From: Erodium maritimum
Taxonomy: Eukaryota; Streptophyta; Magnoliopsida; Geraniales; Geraniaceae
DNA length: 64,000 nt
NCBI GenBank assembly: GCA_963921825.1
Contig: OY997594.1
Location: 18,109,001-18,173,000 of the forward strand
Reading direction: 5' to 3'
Positions 24,434 through 35,330 of the stretch are shown here, one piece after another. A program made the position numbers and the translations under genes. How positions within the stretch are numbered: the first letter of the stretch is position 1; the number at the start of each line of letters is the position of its first letter. The notes beneath the pieces were generated by a model that searched no databases, had not been told where the DNA came from, and saw only the letters and a program-made list of their open reading frames with translations.

Positions 24434-25750
24434 CTCAGATTCTTCCTCCATTACTTGGATTGATGGCTCGGACAACGTTATGTAGAATAATTAGGAAAGC
24501 CACCCCGATGATAGGATAGAAGACCCCAACGGGATGACAACGACGCTCGGTTTCTAGCCTCACTAGTCTTCATGAGGAACCCGTGGTAGTAAGGGTGAAG
24601 TAGATGAGCCACGCCCCGGCCCCCATGGAACAAATATTGGCTGTTTGTCAGTCTCCTGTACTCCCTATTATACTTTTTAGACGACTATTATGACTTATGT
24701 AACGCCATTTCCACTGAGCTGACTATTATGACACAACAAGTCAGTCCAAGTCGAGACGAGAATCGTCTAATAGATTTCTTGCGCATCCCACTCTATGAAT
24801 AAGGACGCAACCATAGATTTCTTCCCGATAACATCGGGTATATTTTCAGTGATTCAGTCGTCATCGAATCTATATCTCGTCTTAATTATTTATTTCCACT
24901 GGTCCTTGAATTCGTGTAGTTCGTTGAAGACATTATTCTGAGCCACCACCACCAGCAATTCAAAGATATGGAGCATCTCTCTCTGCTTTTGGTTTAGTAT
25001 TGTTGTCTCTGTACGGAGAATATTGTTCTCTTATTCATGATGCAATTAAGGCTTCAGGTGTAGTAAAAATTGAGGGGATAGGTTTTGTCCATGCTTCTAA
25101 AGTCATGGTTGTTCCGGTCAAGTAGACGGTTTTGGCTACAAATTCTAGTAAGTGTCGTCCTCTTATTTCGCGTCGTGGCCAACCAACAAAAAAGGGAGAG
25201 GCCGACTCGGCGATGAAGCATGACATTTCTAAGGACAAAGGATCAGCGATAGAGCCTTCGAAATCAGCCCATGTTGTGTCGAAGGTCGTCGGTACTGATG
25301 TTGAACGGTAGGCAGGCTGGTCCTTCTGTTGTAAGGGGTGAAGTTTTTGCCTAGGTAAGGCGAAGAAACCTATTGTAAGGAAGGAGGGGTCTTAGGTAAA
25401 AAGTCCTTCGTCGAAGAGCGTTCATTTTAGGGGTCTTCATTTGTAACTTTCCCTTCGAGAGCGATGGGGTATGTGTGAGAATTTTTTTCGGTCCGTTTTC
25501 GCGCGTCTTGACAAAAGAGGTCGATACTTCTGGTTCATCACCTTCTCCAATTTTAAAACGATTTTTAAAATAGCACCAAAACTAATACTCAATTAGTATA
25601 GAAAATCATGCCGTGTATTGCATTTACGGTGAGAGAGGATGGGTAGAATGGTAAAAATATGGTATTCTACACGTACTTTAGATGCTAATCACCTCAATGT
25701 CAATCACGTAAGGGTTTATGTGGTATTTTCAGTCCAGTTTAACAATCAAT
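24434..25750. other. Unassigned region between gypsy and LINE
   Basis: No intact gene is visible. On the plus strand at about 25,040-25,310 an interrupted frame reads GFVHASKVMVVPV and later CRPLISRRGQPTKKGEAD, a basic, low-complexity stretch. At about 25,470-25,550 another reads FFRSVFARLDKRGRYFWF. These resemble debris of retroelement ORF1 or gag proteins, but no domain can be assigned. The 24,434-25,000 part holds nothing I recognise. Confidence 0.4.
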
Positions 25751-25763
25751 ATAATCTAAAAAG

Positions 25764-27778
25764 TAGACTCGGTGCCGTCCCTAGAGAACGTGCTACCCAC
25801 GCGCTGACGTTCTTCAACAATTCCAGCGGGCCGTCGCGGCTTTTCCAAGCGGGGTAGTGGCGTGTCCGTGCCCAGGGCGATTGCAGGCCAGGAATGTTGT
25901 CGCCGCTCCGATGCTCTATCTGGATTCCGGCTCTCAACGTTGACGCTCCTTCGCCGCCCGGGGTTTCGCGATTCGGTGGTTCAGGCCGAAGCCAGATCTT
26001 TGCGCATGGTTCCTGTCTCGTTTCTGTTGCCTTTAAACAAAAGGGAGAGAAGCTGCTGCTACTGCGTTTTTGATCGGGTCCCTGTTCACTGCTGCTTCGT
26101 TTCTGATCGGGCTGACTGATGCGATTCCATTTTTGTGGTTGAGCGGCGATCCGGAGACCTGGTTGTTTTGACGCGATTTCAACAGTGTTTGGCGTGTGAC
26201 TCAGTAGAAAAAAGGTTCAGGTGGTGTTTGGCGTGTTACTCAGCAAAATAGGGGTTCAAGTAGTGTTGGCGTGAACAGTGAAGAATGACAAAGAGGAGTT
26301 CAGGCGAGGTCCTGGCGACCCGACCTCTTTCATTTTCTGCTTTTTGTTCCGTGTTGATTTCGAGTTATGCTACCTACTGTGACATCGTTCATCCTATTGG
26401 TAAGGAGACAACTGTATCAGGAAAGAGGCGTAACACGGGAGCCAAGCGAGAGCGTGCTTCCATACCGACTAAGGCGACAACACGGGAAAAGAAGGTCTCG
26501 AAAGACGCTTCTCGTCGTGCCAGCCAGGATGGGAACAAGAAAGTAAAACTAGTGCAGTCGAGTTCTGTTCAGGGTCATGATCAGAATGATGTAGGGCGTG
26601 CTGGTGGGGAGCTTGATTAGATGGGTGGTCCCGACCCAGCTGCGAAGCAGAGGATGAAACTTTCGAAGAGGAAGAAGCAGGCCTTTCCACTTTAGGGATG
26701 CGATCCTGCACATGTAATTTTGAACGAAATTTATATTCGAAATTTACCCTTTGCGACTTCGGAAGATTGGGTTCGTCGTACTTTTGGAGCTTTCGGTGAG
26801 ATTACCGGATGCTATATTCTGAAGCGTCCGAACAGGGGTGGAAAGCCTTTTGGGTTTGTCTCGTTTTCGTCACCAGAACTTGCGTCCATGGCAGTGAAGA
26901 CCTTTAATGGGTACACGATTAATGGACACATTTTGTTTGTAGCTTCAGCACGCTCTCGTATGTGTAGTGCCGAGGTTTCGTCACCAGGTCGTACGAAGCT
27001 AGGACAGGCTCGGGCTGCTTTCGTTGGAACTTCTTACAAGAGAACCGATACTGATCCGGTACGTTTGGGGTCTTGTGGAGCAGAGCAGGGTGATGCTTCA
27101 GTTCGAAACACATCACCTTGCTGAGGCTCATTCAGATAGTCCAACTGGCTTCGGTAATGAAGCCCAGCAAGAGGCTTTTGTGGAATTGGATGTTGGAACG
27201 CAAATTGAGGCTGGTGATTCGGCTGGGGACCAACAACCTAGTCCGTGGAAGTAGGTTCTTCTTAAACCACCGATGCCAATCACTACGATTCACATCAATG
27301 TTATAGCTCAACCAAAAAGACGTGGCCGTCCTAAGAAGGGCCAGTCACTGTTGATAATTCCAAGAAGGATAGGTCGGGTGATTGGAGTTTTAGCATAAAA
27401 ATTGGTAAAAAGGCTTTTGATCTTGCTCCTCTATTGCTTGAACAATCCGTAGACGTCCAGCAGCGTCTTGAGGAAGGTGTCGAGGTTAGTGAGGACGAGG
27501 TTATCCCTGATACGTTTTCGGGAAAAGCTATAACCCCTATTTCGCTTTCTAATCATTTTCTGTGCTGGAACCTGGGTAGGACGCAAGCAGGGTAGGCGGC
27601 AGTTTTGAGCGACTTATTTTGTTTTTGTCTTGCTTATGTTTGTTTTTGCTATCTGTTTTTTGCTCTTGTAGCAGTAATGGTCTGCGGCAAATGTCCTTGT
27701 TTGAGGACTACTTTCCTGGCTTTGTTCTATTTTTCTTATAGAACATTTTCTTTATAATATTTTAGCTTATATATAAAA
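25764..27778 (+). mobile_element. LINE with RRM-type ORF1, lacking ORF2
   Basis: The element is bounded by a 13-bp direct repeat, ATAATCTAAAAAG, at 25,751-25,763 and 27,779-27,791, and ends in an A-rich tail (TTATATATAAAA). The GC-rich leader (25,764-26,284) is followed by a broken ORF1 containing an RNA recognition motif, then a U-rich 3' UTR. RRM-bearing ORF1 proteins define the BNR-type L1 sub-clade of plants, first described in Beta vulgaris. At 27,560-27,585 the sequence FLCWNLGR resembles the first residues of an ORF2 endonuclease, and immediately afterwards the 3' UTR begins. The ORF2 body is therefore deleted, yet both ends and TSDs are intact. Confidence 0.8.
26285..27590 (+). pseudogene. 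LINE ORF1 with RRM domain (BNR-type)
   Basis: The first frame (from ATG 26,285) is a basic segment with KKVSKDASRRASQDGNKKVK. Around 26,620-26,720 it is broken by stops and a frame change. The RRM follows at about 26,724-26,960: EIYIRNLPFATSEDW (RNP2-like) and GGKPFGFVSFSS (RNP1-like), the two single-strand RNA-binding strands. The rest shifts frame again at about 27,110 and continues with a GRPKKGQ basic motif near 27,322. At least two frameshifts and several stops make it non-functional. Such proteins bind LINE RNA to form the retrotransposition particle. Confidence 0.8.
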
Positions 27779-27830
27779 ATAATCTAAAAAGACATATAAT
27801 AAGAAAATGCAATGGTCGAAACTATGTATT

Positions 27831-28087
27831 TTTTTTATAAGCTCAAGAATTTATTAATAAGACTGACTTCAAAAAAGAAATCCGAATGCCCTGCTTCAAA
27901 AAGAAATAGGGTGGGAACCAACGATTACATAAGGACTCCAAAAAGGAAGCCAAAAGGCCTAGCCTTTTCCTAGAAAAGAAAAAGAAAAACAAGGAGCAAA
28001 AAGAAACCAACGTCAAAACTCGCCTCCCGAGGTCAACGACGACTCGTCGCAACCTTCTGCTTGCAGCCAACTCACGAATTTTAGTCC
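27831..28087 (-). mobile_element. 5'-truncated LINE stub with perfect 19-bp TSD
   Basis: The plus strand shows a poly-T run from 27,831, then the reverse complement of a LINE 3' UTR (TTATTAATAAGACTGAC). Both sides carry ATGGTCGAAACTATGTATT (27,812-27,830 and 28,088-28,106), a perfect 19-bp duplication, so insertion is recent. The tail matches the nested LINE at 60,901-62,011, so both belong to one family. Confidence 0.9.
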
Positions 28088-28106
28088 ATGGTCGAAACTA
28101 TGTATT

Positions 28107-28930
28107 AGACACAATCATTATAATTTTTTCCCTCTTCTTCTCCTCTTTTCTTTTTAGTCGTCACTGTCACCACCATGGTTGATCTATCAGATTACTCTGC
28201 CCCTCGTGGTCTCCCCCGTTCTGTACACAGTGGGGATTTCGTCGAATCCACCCGCAAAACGCCCAAAGAGCCTGAGTCGAGGGAACCTCAACCCTATCCG
28301 ATAGTTGCATGTGGCCCCGAGACTCATTCCGTCGGTCCAACAATCCCCCAGTGAGCGAAGTCCGACCTGACCTCGACTCAGTCTGCCCCGTGCATCGACG
28401 GGAGTCCCTATTTATGCTCCTCCCATTTCTGCACCTCGCTTGCCCGAATTACACCTTTCGAAAGCCTCAAGGACAGTTGCAGAGATCCAACATCACCCAG
28501 AGGCACTTTCCCTCGAGGACGAACCAGATGACGAGGACGACGTGATCATCATCTTGATTAAGGTCATCTCAACCGTTGCTGATGGTCGCTATCGCCTCCC
28601 TGGCCGGGCGGATTATGGCGGATGCTAGTTGCAACCTGAAGGCCTTATGTGAGAAGATGATTTAGAACTGGAGGTTGAATGCCTCACCAAAGACGTCGTG
28701 GCCTTCCATTTACAAACCAACATGGTATTGGAAAACATCCTCCACCGTGGCCCTTGGGGATTCAATAGGTACCCACTGCTACTGGTACCCCTTTTACCGT
28801 TTATGCAACCAAGCACCATTCTGTTCCAGTTCATGGAGATCTGACTCCTAAATATTTCAGGCCCATATGTTGACTGGTCGACGAAATAATCCTTCATCAG
28901 TTGGTCGTGGCCTTTGGCACGACTTCTGTC
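28107..28930 (+). pseudogene. DUF4283-like LINE ORF1 / zinc-knuckle relic
   Basis: A broken plus-strand frame starts MVDLSDYSAPRGLPRSVHSG at 28,174. Further on, in changing frames, it reads LTKDVVAFHLQTNMVLENIL followed by HRGPWGFNRYPLLLVP near 28,680-28,785. The pattern VLENILxRGPWxFNxxxLLL is the hallmark of DUF4283, the N-terminal domain of many plant LINE ORF1 and retroelement-derived zinc-knuckle proteins. Multiple stops and frameshifts make it a relic. It is 5' and 3' incomplete. Confidence 0.55.
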
Positions 28931-28936
28931 AATCTC

Positions 28937-29095
28937 TCATCGGGAACCTTCCCTTCTTTCGCTCCTTTGCCTCAATGTGTTGATTTGTGGGATTTCTCTT
29001 TGTAGCACTCTATCGGTCCTCCGCCGGAGTCCTTGCTCCCAAACACGAAGTTCGGCTTCGAACTCCTCCCTTGTTTGATCCCCGTCGCCAGACAT
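28937..29095 (-). CDS. Short ORF under a Harbinger-like promoter
   Basis: A 52-codon frame from ATG 29,095 starts MSGDGDQTREEFEAELRVWE and is rich in charged residues. Its upstream 400 bp resembles that of the PIF/Harbinger-type gene at 58,460, whose product also begins MSGD. Both have a TATA box (29,174-29,181 here) and a CACGTG G-box (29,291-29,300). The stop at 28,937 is followed by unrelated sequence, so this is probably the truncated 5' end of a transposon gene, perhaps the transposase or its SANT partner. The amino-acid composition alone does not identify it. Confidence 0.45.
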   Translation of the reverse strand: MSGDGDQTREEFEAELRVWEQGLRRRTDRVLQREIPQINTLRQRSERREGSR

Positions 29096-29169
29096 TTTCG
29101 CTCACAAAAAATATGACAATTGAAGAGAAAATGTAGAGAGAGGTGTTGTGGATTGGATAAATGGGGTGA

Positions 29170-29310
29170 GAGGTATTTATAGGTGGGGAAAAATGTTTTT
29201 TTTTGAATTAAACTTGTATTTATTTTGATTTTAAATAAAATATCCGTTAATGACTGTTGTCGAGCAACAATCATTTTTTTCCTTCGCAACGCCACGTGGC
29301 GTGGCCTGAT
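29170..29310 (-). promoter_or_regulatory. TATA and G-box upstream of short ORF
   Basis: On the minus strand CTATAAATACC (core 29,174-29,181) lies 79 bp upstream of the ATG. The perfect palindrome GCCACGTGGC (29,291-29,300) is a G-box (bZIP/bHLH site). Both have equivalents in the same order at 58,565-58,572 and 58,637-58,642. Confidence 0.55.
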
Positions 29311-29847
29311 TGGCCGAGCGCACAACCGCGCACCCGCGATCCATATTCCGGAATCGTGGGCCGCGCTCCGGCTCACGATTCGGGTAGATGTGGTTTTGGG
29401 TTCGCTGATCACGCGCGCCATACTGTGCGGACCGCGAACCCAAATCCTTTTCTATCAAAATTGCGTTTCCGGATACGCGTGGAGGATACACCCGATGTAT
29501 ATGGCCTAAGTAGCCAGACTATCGATATAGGTGGTAGAGACTTTCCATGACCTTGTTTTTCAACTTCAAATAGTTATTGAAATTTACGTGCGAAAATAAA
29601 AAATAATTGATCTAATAGATAAAATTTGAATTCCGACTTTGCCTTGAAACTTAAACAAGCACTAATAGTGATAAGAAATACCATCCTTAATTCGCTCCTA
29701 ACAATGCCTTGTAAACCCCTCGAGCCTACTCGGTCTTAGCCAAAACAAAGCCGTTACATTAACAAACTTAAGGTCTAATAAGTTACCCCTATCACACGCA
29801 AACAAACGAAAATGCATATATATGTATATGGTTGCTCTTCTGGGACG

Positions 29848-30438
29848 CTACGGCGAACCACGCTGAATGCAAATGCCGTTATCAGAGGACGAACTGCCAC
29901 CGCCACCGCCACCACCCAATTTAACCGGCGAATTGGGCTGCCCAGCGGTCGCCAACGACCGCCTATTTCCACGCTGTATCGGAAACCTCGGCAAAATGGG
30001 AGTCACAAACCAAGGCTTCTTCCGCTTCACCGACAACGCCTGCGACTTCAACCTGTCCTTGCCATTAGAGTTCCGCGACAATGTGGTGCCGCCGTTGGCC
30101 TGGAGCAGCTCGCCGCGCCAGTTCTTGAGCTTCACCTTATCGCCGTCTCGTATCACCTCCCAATCCACCTTCGGGTTCGGCGGGATCTCCGGCCCCGTCT
30201 GAACCACCTTCTCACCGGCTCCGAATGGATCATCGGTGGTGGCGGTCAGGTACATGCCGCAAAAGCTCCTGAGCCGGATCACGCTAGCCTTCCCTTGTAC
30301 CACCTCGACGAGCCACTTGGCATTTGGGGACGAGCCGTCCTGGCTCTGGCGGACGGTCAGTTTGTCCTCGTCTGCCACCATGTATGTGCCAAGGTGGCTT
30401 CTGAGCTTGAAGACTTTTGCAGTCCTGAACAGCTCCAT
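29848..30438 (-). CDS. DUF569 domain protein, member 1
   Basis: 196 residues. Residues 1-115 match the DUF569 pattern: KVFKLRSHLGTYMVADEDK, DGSSPNAKWLVE, VIRLRSFCGMYLTATTDD, then VDWEVIRDGDKVKLKNWRG and ELLQANGG. The family has a fascin/actin-crosslinking-like beta-trefoil fold and is plant-specific; no biochemical function is firmly known. This member keeps the DPFGAGEKVVQTGPEIPPN loop (about residues 69-87) that members 2-4 lack, so it is closest to the ancestral form. The basic tail (120-196) contains AGQPNSPVKLG and a run of seven glycines, then serines. It is a single exon, with ATG at 30,438 because the LRSHLG motif follows at the expected spacing. Confidence 0.85.
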   Translation of the reverse strand: MELFRTAKVFKLRSHLGTYMVADEDKLTVRQSQDGSSPNAKWLVEVVQGKASVIRLRSFCGMYLTATTDDPFGAGEKVVQTGPEIPPNPKVDWEVIRDGDKVKLKNWRGELLQANGGTTLSRNSNGKDRLKSQALSVKRKKPWFVTPILPRFPIQRGNRRSLATAGQPNSPVKLGGGGGGGSSSSDNGICIQRGSP

Positions 30439-30501
30439 GATCGAAGAGACCTAGAAATCGATGGTCTTGTGAAATTAATGTGTCTGATCATACGGTAAAC
30501 A

Positions 30502-30514
30502 GTTATATTTATAC
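30502..30514 (-). promoter_or_regulatory. TATA box of DUF569 member 1
   Basis: Minus strand GTATAAATATAAC, about 70 bp upstream of the ATG at 30,438, leaving room for a 5' UTR of about 40 nt. Confidence 0.6.
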
Positions 30515-30814
30515 TCCGGAGAAGACGCGGAGGGTGCTTTAATTCTTTGTTCACGCAAGAGGGATTAGTTTCCGGGAAGGTTTGATGATTAGGGATATAA
30601 CTAGTGTTTAATTTTATGTAAGAGAATATATTTATAAAAAATGACTGAGAATCCATGATTAGTGTATGGTGTTGCTTGTTAGCGTTAAATCAACTTATTT
30701 ATATAAGGTTTGATTGGATTTGTTATTACAAGGAAGAAAACCAGATGGATAGAGAGAGGTTCATGGGGATGACGTATACCGGAGAAGATGATAGTATAAT
30801 TTGGTAATAGTTTT

Positions 30815-30912
30815 ACGCGTCGAAAAGGACTGACCAACAAAGGTTATGGTTTTGATTGTTTATACACGGTGGTCTTATACTTGTATAAGCATCAAGGAGA
30901 GAGACAGTTGAC
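30815..30912 (-). promoter_or_regulatory. Distal CGCG box and W-box-like site, member 1
   Basis: ACGCGT (30,815-30,820) sits 377 bp upstream of the ATG and is followed by GGACTGACCAACAAAGG, a context repeated upstream of the other members. TTGAC followed by TTTT at 30,908 is a W-box core. CGCG boxes are known CAMTA sites and TTGAC cores are WRKY sites; binding here is inferred. Confidence 0.4.
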
Positions 30913-31389
30913 TTTTCCGATGGTGGAAGGAGTGTTGACTTTTAAATTGAATTGGTCTGCTGGATCCTAGTAGCAGATTTGGAGCCATGTATATATAGGA
31001 CAGGACGTGTCGTATCCCACGTTGTCCCTCAAACATGGGACCAAAGTATATATATGTCGTCCCTCTCTTACTTTTGTTTTACACCACCTGATTTAGTTTC
31101 GGCCATGCAGAATTACCGTGTAGAGCCCTCTGGTAGAAAAAACAAATGTTAGCGTCATATTAATCGGTAATTACTTTTTTGGGATTATAGATACTATTTT
31201 ATTAACTTAGATCTCAATTACAGGTGAATGTATTAGAAATGAATCCCTGATCACAAAAAATAATAAAAAAAATCTTTATATCATATAGAGCCTCAAAAAG
31301 TCAATTTACAAAAAAAACTCTAAAACAGTTGATTCGGTACAACCGGTATTGGAAAAGCTATAAAAGTGAATTGAAAATAAAACTAAACA

Positions 31390-31615
31390 TTTTGTTTACT
31401 TAGAGTGTGTTATATTAACTTGGGTAAGAGTCCCGACCCTGCGTGGGTATCAGTTGTTCTTCATGTATGCTAAATCTAGGTTCTGTAAGACCATTGTACT
31501 CTGGTTGTGAGGTGCATTGAGCATTCTCTGTGTTGTAAGGTGTTATGAGGGTACAACTCTTGGTCTTGTTTTCAGTTTGAAAACTTGGTTATTTTAATAA
31601 AATTTGCTGATAAAA
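31390..31615 (+). mobile_element. 5'-truncated LINE tail
   Basis: This 225-bp stretch ends TTAATAAAATTTGCTGAT followed by A9, a typical plant LINE 3' end. AAAACTAAAC occurs on both sides (about 31,379 and 31,616), a possible 10-bp target duplication, although the A-rich context makes its edge uncertain. There is no coding sequence. Confidence 0.6.
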
Positions 31616-31860
31616 AAAAAACTAAACTATGACGAAATCAATAATTGCTGATCAAGGTGTAGCCTTCATGTTCCATTCACTGTATTAAACCGAACCTGCG
31701 ATCATTGATTTCAAGAGGAGGTAGAGCTCTTTTTAGGGACCCCTCCCAATGCCATTCCCTAGAGTACTGAATTCCTTTACTAGTCATTGACCCTACAAAG
31801 AGAAAATCAAATAAAATGAAAAAAGACCCATTCGATTAACCAGATCTAGAATCAAGAGAG

Positions 31861-32275
31861 GGGTCGAGGAGGGTGAGTGATGGAGGCCAAGGAGAAGGAC
31901 ATGGCAGCGGCGGCTTCAGAGGCGGCGAAAAATGCGGCTTTAGGGACGACGGCGGAGGCTTCAGAGAATTGCCGCCGAGATCAATCGAGGAAGAGGTAGT
32001 AGCAGACGAGAACCCCCCAAAATTAATTGCAAAAGTAACATGCGATGTTGACGACGGCATGAACGTGGTGATGGGAGTTGGGGGTGAGAATTGGGGAAGT
32101 CGGAGAAGATGGGGAGGATGAGGATTGGGTAGTGATGACTCTCGTGGGCAACAGACGAGCGGGAGAGGATGGACTTCATATCGACGAAGAAGTAGTACCA
32201 GACTGAGACCGAAAAAAGCGACGTCGTCTCCAAGGAAAAGTCGTCGTCTGAGTTAGAGGTTCCAAAACTCTAACA
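31861..32275. other. CpG-rich segment with small uncertain ORFs
   Basis: Surrounded by AT-rich DNA, this stretch is GC- and CpG-rich (GGCAGCGGCGGCTTCAGAGG). Plus-strand frames of 41 codons (ATG 31,880) and 82 codons (31,873-32,121, Gly-rich) and a Ser/Pro-rich minus-strand frame overlap. None has a recognisable domain, and I would not call any of them a gene. It could be a gene-derived exon fragment or a MITE interior. Confidence 0.3.
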
Positions 32276-33424
32276 GAGCACATTATTAATTAGTAATTAC
32301 TAATATACTATGGATCCAAATATGTTTTTTATATATATAAAAATCAAAGATAAGACTACAACCGTTGTATGTCTCTATACATGAAGCTCGGACAGTCTCT
32401 AAGCCAAATTAGAAGATCCTCATTATTCTCAACAATTAGTTTTTGCGATTCCATGTGTTGTTTTATTGCAAGACCTTCAAACCCAAGTTACATGAAAAGT
32501 CTATAAACACCGTAAGATGTCGACAATCAAACCCCTAAAAATCATATGTATATGTATTGCAGTCAGAGTCGGCTTAGCTTTAAGCGAGTTAAGCAATTGC
32601 GTAAGACCATCGATTAGAAAATGCCTTGTAAAATAAATAAGAGACCGTTTAAGGGATCAGGTGAAAAAGACCCTATCAAATTAAAGATATGTTATTATTT
32701 GATCAAACTTAATCAAACGAAAAATATTAGACTTCTAATCTTGAAATTAAAATTTAATACTAGTTAAGTCTAATTTTGATATCTATTCAAAAAAAAAAAT
32801 CAGAAAAACATTTTTCATCCAAATAGAAGACATTTTTTCTTGATGGTTGAACATTCTAACAACTCTATGGATGTTTATTTCGCAGTGAAAAACTATCGTT
32901 AACGAAACAAAACATGCAAATTCCATTTATCAATGATAAGTGAATTAAAAATAGCGATAAAAAACAATATAACACATCAAAAAAGAAGCATGGATATTTA
33001 TATATCAATACACTATATATAATACTTGTTCGAGGAATGATAATCAACTTCATTACGGAAATTCTAAAACCAAAATAACCTAGAAAAGTAAACTATCAAA
33101 ATAGGAAAAACAATATAATATTAGATATAAATATCTGTTCAGAGCAAAAAGAATGCAAAACAAACATATGAGAAATTCACTGAATGTTTGATTTGATATC
33201 TCATACTTCCCTTAATATTTTATAAACCAATTTCCAAGTCATTCAAAGAATGAAACTATGCATCTAAACATAAATATTAAAGAATATCAACATTTTCTTA
33301 TTGAAAGGGAAACAAAACATGTATATATTAACAATCGGTGCTAGAATGTCTGATTTTTGTATGAATATGTGTAGTAAAAAAGTCATTTATCGAAGAATAA
33401 GCCATGAAGTTCACGGACTAAAAG

Positions 33425-35330
33425 TGTCACGCCCCAAATCCGGTTTTGACCGGACTCGAGACGTGAACTAAAAATGATAATACTAGTAAATTTAAACGAA
33501 ATAAACTCAAAAATAATAAATTCAAATCAATAATTCCGACCACAAGAGTCAAATGCTCGAAATCCTAGTAGTAAGTAGTTTAGTAAAAAAAGGAAAGTAC
33601 GCCTCTAGACCATCCAAACTAGGACTCTCGCTAAGCTTCCAAGCTCCGAGACATCCTTTAAACCAAATCGCGATCAAAACCTGTAGAACAGTAGAAAAGG
33701 AGGTGAGCTTTCGCTCAGTAGGAAAAAGTAGTAAAGGGAGTGAGCAATTGCTCATCACCACGAATACCCGTCCGATTATGGCATACTAGTAATGCAAAAA
33801 CACGAATCATTTAAGCAAGTAACCTAAAGACAACGCTTGACCCTACTCGGGAGCAACCCGTAAATCAAACTCTATACTGAACCAACACTCATACATTTCT
33901 TCTCAACTATGCCCTTAGCACCCGTCACCTAAACAATTCTCAATGGACAACAACCACAGTTATCTCACAACTGACCACGCGTGCGAACTCGCACGACAAT
34001 ACAAAGAACTCAGATATAAACGCATTCAAATCACAGAGGATCACATAACAGGCATAAGTAACCACAACAACCCAAAACAGATCAACACACAGAGTAATAT
34101 CATTAGCAACCACTTCCACACTAGGTGTCCCAGAGCAATGCGTCGGATTCCATAGCCTCGGCTCAACATATCGTACCGAACTCGACATCGGCCTAGATAT
34201 CTTCCCGGAACACACAACATCGGGGTACAACTCATAACATAGCGGACCGGAATCATCAATCGGTCGGGTATATCTTCCCGTAGTACGAGGTACAAATCAC
34301 ATCACACATACCATACCGGAAACTCAGCATCGGCCTAGGTACCCTATATCGGAATCCTCCATCGGTATAGACATTACTCTGGAACACCAACCTCGACTCT
34401 AGATATCCTGTACCGGAATCCTCTACACACAGATATCGCACCGGAACCAATCATCGGCCTAGATATCCTATACCGGAATCCTCTACGGTATAGTTATTGT
34501 ACCGGAACACCATCCGCATCCCAGATATCCTATACCGGAATCCTCCACGGTATAGATATCGGTCCGGGACACCATCCTCAAACATATCATACCAACCATA
34601 TCATACCAGCATACCATACCTGAACAAATTTTACCGAACACACCACATCGGTCTATCAATCACCCGATCATATCACAAGACAATAGTTCACACTAGCAGT
34701 CACCACGTTCTCATAACAAATCATTATCCTTAACTTAAGAACGGAGCATACCACATACCGAGCATTACCAATTACTAATCACAATAAGCGCAACCAACAC
34801 ACAATCCTACGGGCACGACCTGGCCCACATGCGATACTACAGCACAGCAAATCCCACACCTACGGGCACGACCTGACCCGCAAGTGGTTCCATATTTATA
34901 TGACTACGCTAGTTATTCACATCCTACATGTGATTCTATAATTATTCCGGTTATTCATACCCTATATGCATTCTAGTAACTTTACGCAATTAAAGCGGTA
35001 TTCGTTACTTTTCCCTACCTCAACTGTTATCCAATCGCGAACAACCACGAGTCGCCTAGTAGCCTCCTTCGCCGTGCTCGGGAACAACGTCTAAGATCAC
35101 AAAGTAATACGAGAATTAACAATAATTCAAGGGCGGTTTAAAGATGAAACATCCCAAATTAACCCCCAATAGGCTCGGTTATAGATAACCCTCCTAATCA
35201 CTCGAAACGACCAAAATGGACCTAAAAGGTCCATTTATGATCCATCACGGTTCGGGCCACGGAGCCTTGATGGGCACCGTTACGGTCTGGGTCACGGAAC
35301 CGTGACGTGTGCTGTCACGAGCATGAGTGT
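33425..35330 (-). repeat. LTR family B copy, truncated, inside hAT element
   Basis: Begins TGTCACGCCCCAAATCCGG at 33,425 and follows the solo LTR at 36,836 in order, including ACCGGAAT-type repeats (34,160-34,580) and a GTCACGGAACCGTGAC site near 35,291. It breaks off at about 35,315-35,335 without the TTACA terminus, so no TSD can be tested. Confidence 0.75.
34160..34590 (-). repeat. Tandem repeat in LTR B, about 50-70-bp units
   Basis: Repeated modules around CTAGATATCCTATACCGGAA and TCCTCNACGGTATAG. The solo LTR at 36,836 has a related but different block at 37,380-37,830 with ACCGGAATTCCCATCGGCC-type units. Confidence 0.65.

Noticed and set aside
29812..30498. Long plus-strand frame of 228 codons opposite DUF569 member 1
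   Set aside because: It is antisense to a gene with clear family motifs and a TATA box on the minus strand. The frame stays open because of the codon bias of the real gene. Similar shadows lie opposite members 2, 3 and 4.
31873..32121. 82-codon Gly-rich ORF as a gene
   Set aside because: It has no domain, no promoter evidence, and a competing Ser/Pro-rich frame on the other strand; composition alone explains the open frame.
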